A stretch of DNA of 64,000 nucleotides from Atrina japonica (lineage: Eukaryota; Mollusca; Bivalvia; Pterioida; Pinnidae): NCBI GenBank assembly GCA_030159075.1, contig BROG01000233.1, positions 62,001 through 126,000 on the forward strand. The letters are read 5' to 3'. How positions within the stretch are numbered: position 1 is the first letter of the stretch; every line of letters starts with the position of its first letter. Position numbers and translations under genes: made by a program. The notes beneath the pieces were generated by a model. The model worked only from the letters and a program-made list of their open reading frames with translations. It was not told the origin of the DNA and made no database searches. Below, one piece after another: positions 1 through 12,899 of the stretch.

Positions 1-184
1 ACAACTTATCAGTAAGTTGTCTGTCTCTGTGTATGAAATGTTCGTATGTTGAACAGTTAATGAGAGGATCAATAATCGAATGGGATTATCTAGAAGCTTG
101 TGTAAAACGATAGACCTTCTCCGAAGGTTTGTCATAAAGTCGAACTCGTTTACATTGAACTATCTTAATTTTGAAAAATCGGTT

Positions 185-346
185 AGTGTTACCCGTGGAC
201 AGGGGATGCTTACTCCTCCATGGCACGTGATCCCACCTCTTGATTTCCAGAGGTCCATGTTTGTCCATTTTTACCAGATTTGTACGTATATCCTGGGCAT
301 CCGAAAGATTATACTTTGGTATCTGAGATTTTTCATATTAGTCCCC
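185..346 (+). repeat. PLE 3'-end copy
   Basis: Matches the 3' tail of the 41.4-kb element: GACAGGGGATGCTTACTCCT, CCCACCTCTTGATTTCCAGA, ending TTTGGTATCTGAGATTTTTC. Upstream at 1-60 the opposite strand has a short degraded RT C-terminal fragment (TATGAAATGTTCGTATGTTG). Confidence 0.7.
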
Positions 347-1499
347 ATCGATTCGCCTTTACTTTCCTTTTATTTATGCCTCGCGTAATTTGAAACCGCT
401 TACATTAAAATATCGGATCAAGAAAAGGGAATGTTAATGTCCGTTGAACAGAAAATGTGTAGTTTTTACAACAGATAATTTGAAATAATTATGTACTGAT
501 ACCTTTATAAACGGCAATTGTTTTTCCATCCCGGGCTAAGATTTTGAGAACTGTATATAGCTATGATATTCCTTTCAATGTAGACAGTATATGTTCAGAA
601 ATACCAATGACTGATAATGGCGTTGTTCAGGGAGAAAAAAACGAAAAAACAAAAAACAGAAACGATGAGGATCATGAAAATGAGATATTTTTCCAAATAT
701 TTGACATTTTATGCAATCGTATGATAGACACAAACCAAAATAAAATGTCGATGTAAATGAACGTATTACTACACAATATATTAGTATGCAGTTTCAAAAA
801 AAGAAATAAAAATAAAAAATAAAAAACAGGACAGCAACACTCCCGGCTAAGCAGTTTTTCATGTATATAACCTGAAATATAGATGCCATGCAGTGAAAGG
901 TGCATTTGGAAAGCGATGGCATTTGTCGTCTTTACAAGAGAGAACATTTCTCTAAATTTTATTCCTTGTAAATAAATGACGTCAGGGTAAATTACACGCA
1001 ACCGGAAGTGAATTTGTCTAACTTTCTGCCGAAGTCAACGTGATCTGATTACAAACTATGCCGATAACACTTAACGGAAAATGGTCAATTATATTGCAGT
1101 CATTATGTGTATTTAACAACAAGATCAGTGCAAAATATAATATATATCTTCAACATCAATATTACGACCAATGATCAACCTATTGCTCAATAAACACTTA
1201 AAAATATTTTTCTGAAAATGTACGGCACGGTTTAACTGGCTGAAATTACATTAATGGAAATTGATGCATCCGGTATGGAACCACACTTCTCACAGCGGGT
1301 AACGGTCCTTGACTTTATACACCACCGCCACCACCCCTTCGGAAACTATCGGTTTTTAAGTGCGGTACAGTAATTTTCTGTTATCCTGTTCATATGAAAT
1401 TCAACACTCTTTGTCAATCCTAGTTTACTTTGATTTTGAACTTGATGTACCGAAAGTTTCTTCAATATAAATAAAGTCCAAGTCCCGTATTAATGTGAC

Positions 1500-1665
1500 G
1501 TGAAGTCAAAATGAAGAAGTGCCAATGGATAATCAAAAATCCAAGTCCATTAGAACACGACAAATTGAATATAAAAATGGTCTCAACATGGAGAATAATT
1601 GAGAAAACCCTTACGGAATGGGACCAGCTGTCCGGAAGGAATCAGTGACCCCGTATCGACCATAA
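1500..1665 (-). repeat. Second tail family copy
   Basis: GAAGAAGTGCCAATGGATAA, CCATTAGAACACGACAAATT, GGGACCAGCTGTCCGGAAGG on the plus strand, the hallmark order of the family. Confidence 0.6.
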
Positions 1666-2059
1666 AAAATTCCTAAGTGAAGTTTTCAAGCGTTCAAAAC
1701 GTATCAATGTATATGTAGTTTATTGGTGAGTCGTTTGGCTATCAGGATAAAACATTCATAAGAGGAGCATGTCCAGGCATAGTGTATAAGTTGTGAAATG
1801 AAGACGTCATAGACAGGAGAGGACGGCATATTACTACTCAGGAACGGGAAGTACGTGATATAGAAATTGAAATTATCACGTTAGTCATTAAGGGAGTTGT
1901 GGAGTTGAGCGTCCTCCCCAGTTGACAGTAGATCGAGTCAATCTAAGTACGAAGCAGCTTTGTTGCTCTCTCTCTCTATCAACAGGATACATCTGGCCGA
2001 GGTAATTCTGAAATTCTGGACTATCTACAGACAGGTAGAAAAATATGTAAACATGTTAC

Positions 2060-3272
2060 CTCTTGGGGTGGTACATCAAATGCGTTTGTCCTCATGTCCA
2101 CCTTTTTAAAGTCATCGACACATGGGAAAACAAAGAATAAACCTAAAATTGGAAGTAAATCAAATATTTTTAAAGTAAAAATGAAAAAGCACCAATGGAT
2201 GATCGAAACTAAATTATAATACGACCAATTAGATATACAAATTATCTCAACGCGAAGAACCATTGCGAATCCCAAAAGGGGTGGGACCAGGTGTCCCGAA
2301 ATGATTAATGACCAAATTACATGTATGAGCTAATGAATAATAAAAGATAATGAAGACACTTACCAGGACCTTTGGCTCCGCCCAACACGCGCCCGATTCT
2401 GAATATCACAGCACGTTCATATTCCTGAACCACCTGGTAAAGCAAGAAATATACTAATGGTAGTCGCAAAATATTCATTTTTATATTTGTAATCTCTTTT
2501 TCAAAGAATCTTTTTTTTAAAAAAATTGATTTACAATGTTTTTAAAGAAATATTTCTATCAAGTAAAAATACCACTACATGTAATTGCACTGTGTATCAA
2601 CTTCTTTGTACAACAAATGAACACAGGGATTAAAGGCGATACTGTGTCTAAGGTGTACAAGAAATTACTGTTTTGTAGACTTTTAAATTTTTTAAATTGA
2701 TTTAAGTCTGTTTAGTCAGGTTAAAGTCATCTGTGATTTTCATCAAAATAAGTGGACGATTAAATAAATTTTTGACATAAAACTGAAAATCTGCGATACA
2801 GACCACGAAGCTGTCTTAAACTGAAAACGAGGTTCAAAAGAAGTCATGGAATTATTAGATAATTATCTATTATTTAAATATTTGATTTAGTTAGATATTT
2901 ACTAAAAATCGTAATCTCCTTGCGGCTCACTTCGGAAATCGGAAACTGACGTTTACTCAATCCTTGTTTGATTCATTGAATAAAGGTAAAATATCTTACT
3001 CGAGTTGTTCATATCAATAATCAATAATCTTTCATTCATCACTTCACAAAATGTTGTGAAAATCCAACACATATTCTATTGCGATGTACGATTGCAATGT
3101 AAAAAATATCACCTTCCAGATCACGGTTTTGTCCCGTGCTGACTATGACGTCATATGTCAGCAGTTCCAAATACATGTATTGAAAAAGGTAATCTAGACC
3201 TATCAGACGTTAACGGGATTGTACTCTTAAATGTCTCTGTCGGACAAGATATGAAAATTACCGAAGAAGTAA

Positions 3273-3356
<84 letters not shown>

Positions 3357-5394
3357 TATATATATATTTGTAGAATTGCGAATACTCTTAAATATGGAGC
3401 TCGGATATTTTTTAATTTGTATATGAGTGCTGCTTAGTATTTGAGTGAACGATTATGTTATGACATTGGATCTGATATCAAAATCTGGTGCAACAAAGGT
3501 ATGTGTACGTGAATCAACACTATACTGGTGTTTTTGCAAAAACTTCTTTTAAAGATTGGTTCTTGTTGTTTTAGGATATTTTAAGAAAATTGAGAAAAAA
3601 TTGAGCGGAGGACAGTAATAGAAAGTTACTAAATAGAAAATCAAATCAATAACAGATACGATCACTAACAGACACGATGTCAATTTCAACAGTCCAACAC
3701 TGACCTTAATTGAAAAACATAGGGAGAAGGGGAAAAAAAGTAATATGACGAGAACAGAGAATCCCATCAGGATACACCCACAACAGCCCAAGCTGGCATC
3801 TCCCTGCTGTTCTGTTTGTTCTGAAATAAAAAAGAGAAAATAGTATAGTTTAACAAGGAACTTAAGATTCTGTGTTATGTTTTAAACAGGGCCTGACACC
3901 ATAAAACTAAAGAATTACTTAAGTCTAAAAATTTTACTCAACTTGGATTAATCCTGAAATCTGATTGGCTGAGCAAGCCAAGTTGAGAATATTCTCAAAC
4001 TTGAGTAAATTCTCAATTTTTATGGTGTCAGGCCCTGATGTCACTTCCAGATTTTCCGGATATACATGATTATTCTTTGTACACAATATCTGTATACTGT
4101 CTTCTCATTGTTAAGATATTCTGAACTGTCTGATGGTGAATACTTTGGTCGAAAGGAAAGTGAAAGCTGTGCATTCACCTGTTTAGAGACGGTCAACGGA
4201 TTTTAGGAATATATAATACATGTAATTCTACACTTTGGCCTAATTTAATTTCCGGATCTTAATACCCCGCCAACCATGGTAAATATGATGCATCAAATTG
4301 CCCCCAAAACCCAAGATCTATCTATCTATCTATCTTAATATCTATCTATCTATCCATTAATCCATCCATCCATCTATCTATACAATGTTGTCGGCTTATT
4401 CTGCGCCCGAAGCTCTAATAGTTGTTTCATTAAATTACGATATTTGAAAATCAAATTGTTATTGTTTACACATGTAAAGTCATCTTTCACCAATCAATTC
4501 ATACACATTTTATTACTGTGTGTGCTAAATCAATAATAAAATTATGGTTTAAACACTGATACCCACATGTTTCCTCAACCTTATTAAAGTCGTTTAATTC
4601 TGCGCGCTTCATTTATTAAACACTACCATATTTGTTACCATGAGCATACATGACTTTGAAGATATCGTAAATGTAGGTCATCATCAGAGATCCCAGGTGG
4701 AAATTGTATAGATTGTTTCAAGAAAGTGTTTCTGTTTAATCTGACAAAATTTGTCTCTTTAAAATTTTAGCAAAATGGCGTCTTAAATCGATTACTGAGA
4801 ATTTCGCCATGCTTGGTAAATAATAAATATACAGTTCACATTATGACATATACAGTTAACATAAAAAACAAAAGATTAACATGATAAAAATAATTTTGGC
4901 TTAATTCTAAAATATTTTTTAATATGTCATAATGCTAAATACTATTTTGGAACGAACTTTAGTGCCTTCGGACGACTCAGACGCAGTTAGTATCTGAAAC
5001 CCAGCATAGCAGCAGACGCTCTCTTACATCACGTCCATTCTCTATAAATATTCACTGGTGACCAACTGAATTGCACCACAGTAAGGAAGAAATACATATT
5101 AGGTTATATAATGCTCATTACGTAAAAGTCACGACTGTTAGGTTTTACATATCGCTGGTATACACAGTGAATTGAGCATAAAGTAGAGCGCAGAATTAGA
5201 CGACATCGCAGTACTTGTATATTTATCTCTCTATGTTACCAAACAATAATCAATATACCATTATGCATATTAACACACCAACCCCACCCCACACACATAT
5301 CCATCCCCACACATGCACTGTTAAAGCTGTATATGTATTTTAGATTATCATAAGTTTTATTTACATAACATTCAATGTTCTTATATCTATCTCT

Positions 5395-5431
<37 letters not shown>

Positions 5432-8400
5432 ATATAAATATGAAAACACCCTATAATATCATTTTATTGGTAAAACTTGTGAAAAATATGTTCATTAATG
5501 ACCTTGAACCATGAATAACTTCATCCCACTATCATTTTTATTGATTCCTCTCTCTTTGTCATGTTAAATACCAAATGTAAGCATTGATAGAATCAATAGT
5601 GTATTCACAGATTCATATTTACATAATTTAAACGTCGTTCAATTAGGCCTTGTCGTTATTAATATGTACTATTATATGCGCATCTGTTAATGAAATCATA
5701 CAAATAGAGGCCTAATTGTAAAGGACGATTGGTAAAGAATTCAATTTATTGTTTTACATACAGGCCTATATCGAATATTCCTGATCGAATTCAGACGCAC
5801 GTTAGGATAAGACATAGATTCTTTCAACAGGTATATCAGATTGTCTCCCCTGTTCTCTTGGTCTTCCCAGGCAAAACAAAAATCATCGAGTGCAACGGTA
5901 GACACCAGAGACTTGAATTGCAGTAAAACTATAATTATTCAGTATTATATTAAAATGTATCTTACTATTTTAATGTGACCATTGTATAAAAGAGAATGTT
6001 AAATTTGGATATTTCTATTACAATCTTGGAAAATTCCGGACAAAGTCAATTTTATCGAAATATCGTTAGAATGGGTTTTCTTTAGATGAAAGAATTATAT
6101 TTGATATAAATAAAACACAGGCATAAAAATTCTTAAATTCCTATTTAATATGTAAAACTGCATGGAAAACCCAAGTTTGGCACTTTCTCAAATGCAATTG
6201 ATTAATTAACTCAACCTTACTATTTGTATATATAAATTCCACACTTGGACCTGACCTTATGTTCACAAAATATATAGGAATATAAGATTCTTTTATGCCT
6301 TAGTATAACTCTTATTTGTCATTGCATATCGAATACCAGTAGTAAGAGTGGCAAAAACAGAAATTATTTATTTGGTAAACACAGTAAAATTTATTTGGTA
6401 AACACAGTAAAAAACTGGAATCACCAGACAATGACAACAACTATATTTTACAGGTGTCACGGAGATTAACTCAGAGATTAGTGTTTTGACAAGTAATTGA
6501 CAAATTTGATGTGCCATATTTGTCTCCCCTTAGATACAGGGTCCCTAAAAACCTTATATCTATACATGGGACATACCAATCTATCATAAAATATATTAAT
6601 TAAAGTTCCTTACCAGGCATCAAATTTTGACCTTTTATACTATGGATACCTTAAACTGATTTATAACGGTTCAGCGTGTATAAACACGTGTACCATAATT
6701 GAACATCAACGTCAATTGAGACCTGCATGGCATCATTTTCTACGTCACAATGTTACACGTGACCTTTTGTATTAGTTTGTATTGCTTAAACGCCACACCT
6801 TATAGATAAGGTTATAGGTTACTCGGATACAGAACCTTCATGTGAACATTATTATTTCTATATACATTATCACTAGTGGGTGTCCTTGGGCGAGATGTTC
6901 TTGACACGAAAACACTGTTGTAGAGTAAGAAAGGTCACCCAAACGCGAAGAAAGTCGACCCAGAATACTGTTCTTTGTAAGAATTTTCACACCACCTTTT
7001 TAGCAGGAACGAGAAGAACAAACATGGCGAACCAATGGTATTGCAATTATTGACCATCTACGTGTTCGCATTGTATTGTTCTCCATTGATTTCGCGTTGA
7101 TCGTGCGAGATCTAATGAGAACATGTTTTGGCACTACTCTTGAATCATTAAACTATTGGACACTGTACGTAAGGGGGCATTAGCTGTGTTTACCAAAGAA
7201 ATTATCGCGATATTTTCAATTTTTACTACATGTACTTGATGTACAATAATAAATAAGAGCTATACACTGGAATAAAACTCTTATATTGCTATATATTTTT
7301 GTGAAAATAAGGTCAAGTCCATTGTGGTGTTAATATACAAATAGTAAAGTTGAGTGAAACAATTGCCAGTGAAAAAGTGCCTTACCCGGGTTTTTCAAGA
7401 CATTTTCACAAAATATATAGGAATTTAAGCATTTTATGCCTGTGTATATATCTCTCTTTATTTATTGTCTATCAATCTAAATAGATAAAAGGGAGGGGAA
7501 ATTTAAAAACAAAAACACAGCTAATGTCTTTTTAACAGAAAATAATTTTAAAGGATGGCGCTTAATTAAAGGTGGTGTATTATTTACAAAGTACTTAAAT
7601 GTTCATATTCAAAGACTAAATTACCTTTAACGTATATGCACGTTTAATGTTAATTAATCTTTATCTGCATAATCAAGAACAAACAAGTGAGCTGTTTACT
7701 CAATTTCACGACAAAAACCAATCCAGTTCTGAAAGGGATTCCTCATCAAACAATACATCTGTTATACACATAAACTGTTTTAATTGCTATGGAGTAAAAC
7801 AAACATATCTCTTATTAAAAATTTATAAACATACATGTGGAATCGTTTCAAACATGTCTGGTACTTCTTTAGCCCTTTTAACTCTACGAACCATAATAGA
7901 TAGGCTTTTAAACAATACAAAGAGCATGCCACTCAAATGTTCAGGGGTGAAGGTGTTGTTTTAAAGTGAAGCTGGATAACCTTGATATTCTTAATTCGGC
8001 TTTCAAAAAGATTTTGTGATATCATCAAACGCTAAAGCAACGATATTTTGTTACAGGTATTCAAATATTATGCAAATCAAAATAATAAGTCCCAAAATTT
8101 AAAACTGACTTGACAGTGGGATGTTCCAGGTTTCGATAATAGAACTATCACAAACTGAAGAATGAATCTGCGCTTTTGTTAATGATTTAAAATGTTTTCT
8201 TTTCACATTTCATTATATATATTTTCATATATTTATCTTATTTATTTTTTATTAATCTATCATTATGTCATTTTAATGCACATAAAACGCTTTAAATCGA
8301 AACATATGGAATTCAATTTGTTTATAATGGCAATAAGCTATATAAGACTTCTTATAAAATCTTATTTCCTGATTTCATGCAATTTATATATCAATTATGT

Positions 8401-8917
8401 CAGAAAGCGATGGTCATATGGTTGAAAAAAAAACAGCACAGATGCATGCAAATCATCGAATTAAACTCATTTAAAAGTAACACGACAGGTAACCGTAATT
8501 TTTAATCCGTCAGCACTCTAAATATCGCAAATTATTTTTCGGTAATTTCTACAAAGATTACCATGACTTTATACCGCCTTTTCCCAATATTGTTACAGCT
8601 TCAATAAACGCATTGTAGTGTTCATAGCATGACTGAAAACTCACTATAAATGTGGATAATTTCGAGATCAGAAAGTTTCCTAAGAATGCCATCAACGACA
8701 GGTCATATTACTCTAACCTTACATGGAATTTCGGCTACGACAAACCACACATAGAACATAAAATTGTTTGATAACCATTGCAGCTATGACATCACTGTTT
8801 GTTAAATTTTGATATATGTCAACATACATTATTTTTACTAAAACTAAGTACACATACACACACGCATACCTATATATAATAAATAAATAAATAAATAAAT
8901 AAATAAATATATATATA

Positions 8918-8958
<41 letters not shown>

Positions 8959-10337
8959 AAGACTTAGATTATTTTTGTTTTAAATAAAAATACCGAGGCT
9001 ATTGCCAATACTTAACTGCCCTTTATTGCGCATAGTTGCACTTGCTTTCGTGCTGCTAAGCACTATACTATCCAAACAACACAAATTAATTACAATTCAT
9101 ATTGATTTATTTCAAAAAATTAGAAAGGTAAAGACGACCGCCATGATTTGTGTCAGTGATTTAGACTTTATCTAGTATTTGATTTATTTAATTTGATTTT
9201 TTGTTTTACGCCATACTCAACAATCTTTCAGTTATATGATGACGTCCAGTTTTTATTGGTGGAGGAGAAACCCCGGTTACCCGGGTAAAGACCACCGACA
9301 TTCCGCAAGAAAACTGGAAAACTTTCCCACTTAATTCGAAATGACCCTAGTGGGATTCGAACCAGAAGTGAGAGTCCTTGTGATTTAAAGCGCAATGCTC
9401 TTACCATTCGGCCATGGAGGCCCCGACTTTATCTGGTAAATACATCATGTATATGCATGTCTATGCACATATATGAGCGAACAGAAAAGAACTAAATAAA
9501 AGGCCTCACTGGAGTAATGGTGCGGTCATCACTTTCTATCGGTTTTAGATTTTCCTTTAATGACTAATATATAAAAATCTCAGATACCAAAGTATAAATA
9601 CAATGTACTTAGGATATAGATACAAATCTGGTAAAAATGGACAAACACGGACCTCTGGAAACCAAGAAGCGGGACCAGGTGCCATGGAGGAGCAAGCATC
9701 CCCCGTCGACCGGTCACACCCACAGTAAACTTCAAACGAAATACGTGAGGAACGATTCCTCGTCACAATTGGCACAGACATCTCAACAACCGCAAATGAA
9801 AAAGTAACCCAACACCCCACTTAGAGCAATCGCAAAAAAGACTATTATACCGACCGTAAAATTTGTAACGGGGAAATAGCAGTAACTAAATGTTTTGTAA
9901 CACAAATAGCAGACACACATAAATGCATCGCCTTGTCTCAATAGACCCTTTAACAGTAACTGCGATCCTTTGTTACTCTTTGGTTGGCAAAATGATACAG
10001 ATTCCCGAAAAATGACATTAAGAAACAGTCAGTTACTATAACTTCGTCTGTGTTTTTGCGGGTATCTGTATCATTTTGCAAATCAAAGTGTGTGTTACAC
10101 CACACTCAACAATAATTGTTCAGCTTATATAGTAGGTGTTGTACGTCGTAGGCCTTCGCCATGGATGATTAAAAATTAACAAATCATCGATATCATAAGT
10201 ACTAATTGCAACGTAAACTCACAAGTGACGACAGAATAGTAAATAGATGTACTTTAAGTTTAAGATCACAAAAACAACCATTACAGATATGCTAACAAAT
10301 GTTAGATAAATGTAGATGTATACGTACCGTTCGACAT
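2060..10337 (-). CDS. Stomatin-family (SPFH/band 7) membrane protein, 5' part only; gene runs off the left edge
   Basis: Stomatins are monotopic membrane proteins with an N-terminal hydrophobic hairpin and an SPFH domain; they oligomerise in cholesterol-rich membrane and regulate channels and transporters. Three exons with consensus splice sites chain in phase. Exon 3820..3705 encodes a 38-residue segment with the CCGCILMGFS hydrophobic hairpin and PFSLCFSIK. Exon 2433..2364 encodes VVQEYERAVIFRIGRVLGG, the family hallmark. Exon 2142..2060 encodes LFFVFPCVDDFKKVDMRT and FDVPPQE. Donors are GTCAGT, GTAAGT and GTAACA. The downstream exons (LTKDSV region onward) are absent and should lie left of base 1. 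The first coding exon is inferred at 10337..10328 (ATG plus 7 nt, donor GTACGT), which supplies exactly the one base that exon 2 needs. Seen: exons and phases. Known: family. Inferred: the tiny first exon and the 6.5-kb intron. Confidence 0.9.
2165..2305 (-). repeat. Second tail family copy in the stomatin intron
   Basis: Plus strand AAAGCACCAATGGATGATCG, AACCATTGCGAATCCCAAAA, GGGTGGGACCAGGTGTCCCG. It ends just upstream of stomatin exon 2142..2060. Confidence 0.6.
3265..3371. repeat. (TA)n microsatellite in the stomatin intron
   Basis: Slightly interrupted TA tract over about 105 bp. Confidence 0.95.
3887..4037. mobile_element. MITE, 151 bp, in the stomatin first intron
   Basis: The termini CAGGGCCTGACACCATAAAA and its inverted copy at the other end are 20 bp and near-perfect. 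An internal inverted pair (ACTCAACTTGG / CCAAGTTGAG) lets it fold on itself. No clear target duplication. Confidence 0.8.
4316..5431. repeat. (TATC)n tetranucleotide tracts
   Basis: TATC/CATC runs at 4316-4383 and 5388-5431; between them ordinary AT-rich intron DNA. Confidence 0.85.
4400..7160. other. Stomatin first intron, mostly without recognisable features
   Basis: AT-rich; one half-MITE at 6240-6420 and the TATC tract at 5388. A 65-codon frame at 5729-5926 has no recognised motif and no splice support. I see nothing else. Confidence 0.6.
7171..7532. mobile_element. Foldback MITE, family with AGGGGCATTAGCTGTGTT ends
   Basis: The left half (GGGGGCATTAGCTGTGTTTA, CTTGATGTACAATAATAAAT, TATATTTTTGTGAAAATAAG) is inverted in the right half (ATTTTCACAAAATATATAGG, TTTATTGTCTATC, AACACAGCTAATGTC). 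Related half-elements occur at 6240-6420 (minus) and 29010-29150 (plus). Confidence 0.75.
7535..9160. other. Stomatin intron, no supported gene
   Basis: A 105-codon frame at 7647-7964 lacks recognisable motifs or repeats and reads opposite to the stomatin gene; treated as chance. Microsatellite at 8879. Confidence 0.55.
8879..8956. repeat. (AAAT)n then (TA)n compound microsatellite
   Basis: Seven AAAT-type units run into a TA tract. Confidence 0.95.
9174..9424 (-). mobile_element. V-domain-type tRNA-derived SINE with 10-bp target duplication
   Basis: On the minus strand a tRNA-like head (GGCCGAATGG A box, GGTTCGAATCCC B box) is followed by a body with CGGAAGGTCGGTGGTCTTTA and ATGACTGAAAGATTG-like sequence and the tail GGCGTAAAACAAAAAATC. 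Flanked by GACTTTATCT at 9164-9173 and 9425-9434. Resembles mollusc V-SINEs (RUDI type) from memory of the style, not a search. Confidence 0.85.
9563..9865 (-). repeat. PLE 3'-end copy (5'-truncated)
   Basis: Minus-strand copy of the tail from the GGTCGGTATAATAGTC segment through CATCCCC... to the TTTGGTATCTGAGATTTTTA end; coding region missing. The ATG-initiated frame at 9557-9820 is repeat-derived and not a gene. Confidence 0.75.
10328..10337 (-). other. Probable first coding exon of the stomatin gene (M-S-N-E start)
   Basis: On the minus strand ATG TCG AAC G is followed by donor GTACGT. The leftover G plus the first two bases of exon 3820..3705 makes a Glu codon, giving a short polar N-terminus before the hydrophobic hairpin, as in other stomatins. 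It is only 10 coding bases, so chance is possible. Support comes from the correct phase and from a TATA-box-like TATAAATAG about 108 bp upstream. Confidence 0.45.
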
Positions 10338-10444
10338 GTTCAAATACAAGATGAAATGTCCGACCGACGAAAGATTCTACATGAAGTTTTTATTTCGAAA
10401 TAATTTAAAGGTAAAATGAATGAGGTGAATGTCGATCAATGTTC

Positions 10445-10453
10445 TATTTATAC
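10445..10453 (-). promoter_or_regulatory. TATA-box-like element upstream of the putative stomatin first exon
   Basis: The minus strand reads TATAAATAG. It lies about 108 bp upstream of the candidate ATG at 10337, consistent with a TSS near 10420 and an ~80-nt leader. The region is AT-rich, so this is suggestive only. Confidence 0.35.
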
Positions 10454-10589
10454 ATTTTGTTTACAATCCAAATCTAGGCAACGGGACCTATTGTTTGTAC
10501 ACGCCGAACCCGATTTGAATACACGCACAACATATGTGTGAGCAATTTCGAAATACGATATATCTCAATGTCCTGTGATTATTGTTATT

Positions 10590-10592
<3 letters not shown>

Positions 10593-10681
<89 letters not shown>
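10593..10681. repeat. (TA)n microsatellite
   Basis: About 44 uninterrupted TA units. Tyr/Ile-repeat frames across it are artefacts. Confidence 0.95.
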
Positions 10682-10683
<2 letters not shown>

Positions 10684-10689
10684 TTTAGC

Positions 10690-11599
10690 TACGCACTCGT
10701 GTGAAATATGTATTCCTGTTTCACTCGATGTTATAAACATGTTATTCCAAAACATTTGTTAAATATTCTATTTATTACATTTTGCAGTTAAGTATCGTTA
10801 GGCCCTAGATTTACCCGATGTTCTGTATATATAGGCTAGTCTACGGCTTTCGAAATGTAAACAAACCATGTTTTGACACAGGGGCTCGGAAATATTTTTA
10901 GAGCGTAATATGCTCAATGAAAACTGGACCCTGCAGGAAAATATTACGCACTAAATGATGTACGTGCCCCTGTGGTTTTGATTGAAATGCATCACTTGAA
11001 GCCTAAAAGATCATGCCAAAGTTATCGATAGACCTGGACAGCAAACACACTTCGAAGTTCGCCAAATTTGATGTTTTTTTCTGTACTGTACTGTATCTCT
11101 GGTATCAATGAATCTTTTAAAAACTTTTTGAACTGTTGACCTAGATAATGGATACATTAAACATTTCCACTGCCTTTCAACCACTTAAACCAACTCCATC
11201 AAAACATAATATCGCCTGCTTTTTAGTCGAGACACAACAAGTCTGTGCGGAGTCTCGATACGGCGTTTTAGATAGCTCACACGAAAATCCCTTTTTAGTA
11301 TATCTATAGTACGTGTTCAAACGTTTTTACCACGACATCACCATTTATTGGCATTAATAGCAAATGTGATAAGTTTATAATCAAACAATGAAATGAAAAT
11401 TATCATTATATTATAGATGAGATTAATAAATCGGATTTTCATTGGTGGCTTGGCACTGTATTGTGATTAGCTTTAAGAAAGATATCATAGTTTACACTGA
11501 TATTTTTCATTAACCCAATCAAAATACAGTAAAATCATAGACAAATAACAGTAAGGAATGAAACTCATAATTAATCGATAAATATAATGAAAAATGTAA

Positions 11600-11600
<1 letters not shown>
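10690..11600. other. Intergenic, nothing recognised
   Basis: AT-rich DNA upstream of stomatin; no coding pattern or repeat unit seen. Confidence 0.55.
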
Positions 11601-11602
<2 letters not shown>

Positions 11603-11677
<75 letters not shown>

Positions 11678-11798
11678 ATTTTTTTGTTTTACGCCATACT
11701 CAACAATCTTTCAGTCATATGATGGCGTCCAGTTTTTATTGGTGGGGGAGAAACCCAGGTTACCCGGTTACCACCGACCTTCCGCAAGTAAACTGGCA

Positions 11799-11862
<64 letters not shown>
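11603..11862. repeat. (TA)n tracts flanking a SINE fragment
   Basis: TA runs at 11603-11673 and 11804-11862 with the V-SINE body between, as if the SINE lies in or split a TA tract. Confidence 0.9.
11674..11803 (-). mobile_element. V-SINE body fragment between (TA)n tracts
   Basis: Retains GTTTTACGCCATACTCAACA, GATGGCGTCCAGTTTTTATT and CCGACCTTCCGCAAGTAAAC; the tRNA head is missing. (TA)n lies on both sides. Confidence 0.75.
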
Positions 11863-11866
<4 letters not shown>

Positions 11867-12539
11867 GAAGCACTATAAACACTAAAAAACACGGACAGGA
11901 ATGAATTCAAATTTTAGGGACGTCCTGTCCGTTCTTCAGGACTAAGATGTTACAGTAAAGTAAATAACAAATACACACACTCACAAACACAATTGGAAAA
12001 TAAATGAAAAGCTACTAAACATGTTTAATTGTAATCGAGATCGAAATCAAACAATTGGTAGTATAAACCAGAACTACAAACGATATGATGTAATGAATAA
12101 ATGTGAATAGAATGAACACAACTATGAAACTAGCAAGAAACTATAAAAAAAAAATCAGGTCACTGAAAACACGTTCAATTTACATGGCATCGAGCATGAA
12201 TTTAGACTAAATCTGGCAAGAACAATATACAAATTCATTCCTATTCTCAGCAAATAGACACAAGTCATGAAAAGAATTATATAAAACACTAAATTGACTA
12301 ATGATACGAACAAAATTTTTCTTAGCTTTATTGTATCGTCTCGTTTGATAGCATGCAATTTTGTTTTTTCTTACCAATATCACAGTTCTGTTTACTGTGT
12401 TAACAATTGTTTATTTTATTCACACTTCTCTATTTCGTTGGTAGTTTAATTTTATGGTTATTCACTCGTTTGGTTTCTATTTTGATAACAACTTAGTCTC
12501 TCGTATTCAGTGTGTGTGTGTGTGTGTGTGTGTTATTTT

Positions 12540-12850
12540 GCTCACCCAAGATTTCAGTGATAAACGATGTTTTCTTTTAACTAATGCTCACCTAAGTTTT
12601 CTGTACACACGAGATGGACAGTGATGAAGAAGTCTTGCTTCTTATAATTGCTCACCCAAGTATTCTGTACACATGAGATGAACAATGATGTACGATGTTT
12701 ACTTCTTACTATTGCTCACCATAGTTTTCTGTACACATGAGATGGACAGTGATGAACAATTTTTGCTTCTTACTATAGCTCACCTAAGTTTTCTATACGC
12801 ACGAGATGGACAGTAATGCACGATGTTTATTTCTTTAGTTTTGCTCATCC
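12540..12850 (+). repeat. Minisatellite, 64-bp unit, about five copies
   Basis: GCTCACC starts at 12540, 12586, 12650, 12714, 12778 and (GCTCATCC) 12843. The unit holds GTTTTCTGTACACA.GAGATG and CAGTGATG. The first copy is shortened to 46 bp. It follows a (TG)n at 12510-12532. Confidence 0.85.
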
Positions 12851-12899
12851 ATGAATCAGAGACTCAACTCATGATTTTTTTATCGGTACCTGTATTTAT

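Noticed and set aside
672..1001. 109-codon minus-strand frame as a further stomatin exon
   Set aside because: No SPFH motif (LTKDSV, VDAVVYYR) and no suitable splice sites; later stomatin exons must lie outside the window.
7647..7964. 105-codon plus-strand frame
   Set aside because: No recognisable motif, repeat or splice support, and it lies in the stomatin intron in opposite orientation; kept only as part of the intron description.
12540..12850. CRISPR-like regular array
   Set aside because: The whole 64-bp unit repeats with no unique spacers, in a eukaryotic context; it is a minisatellite.
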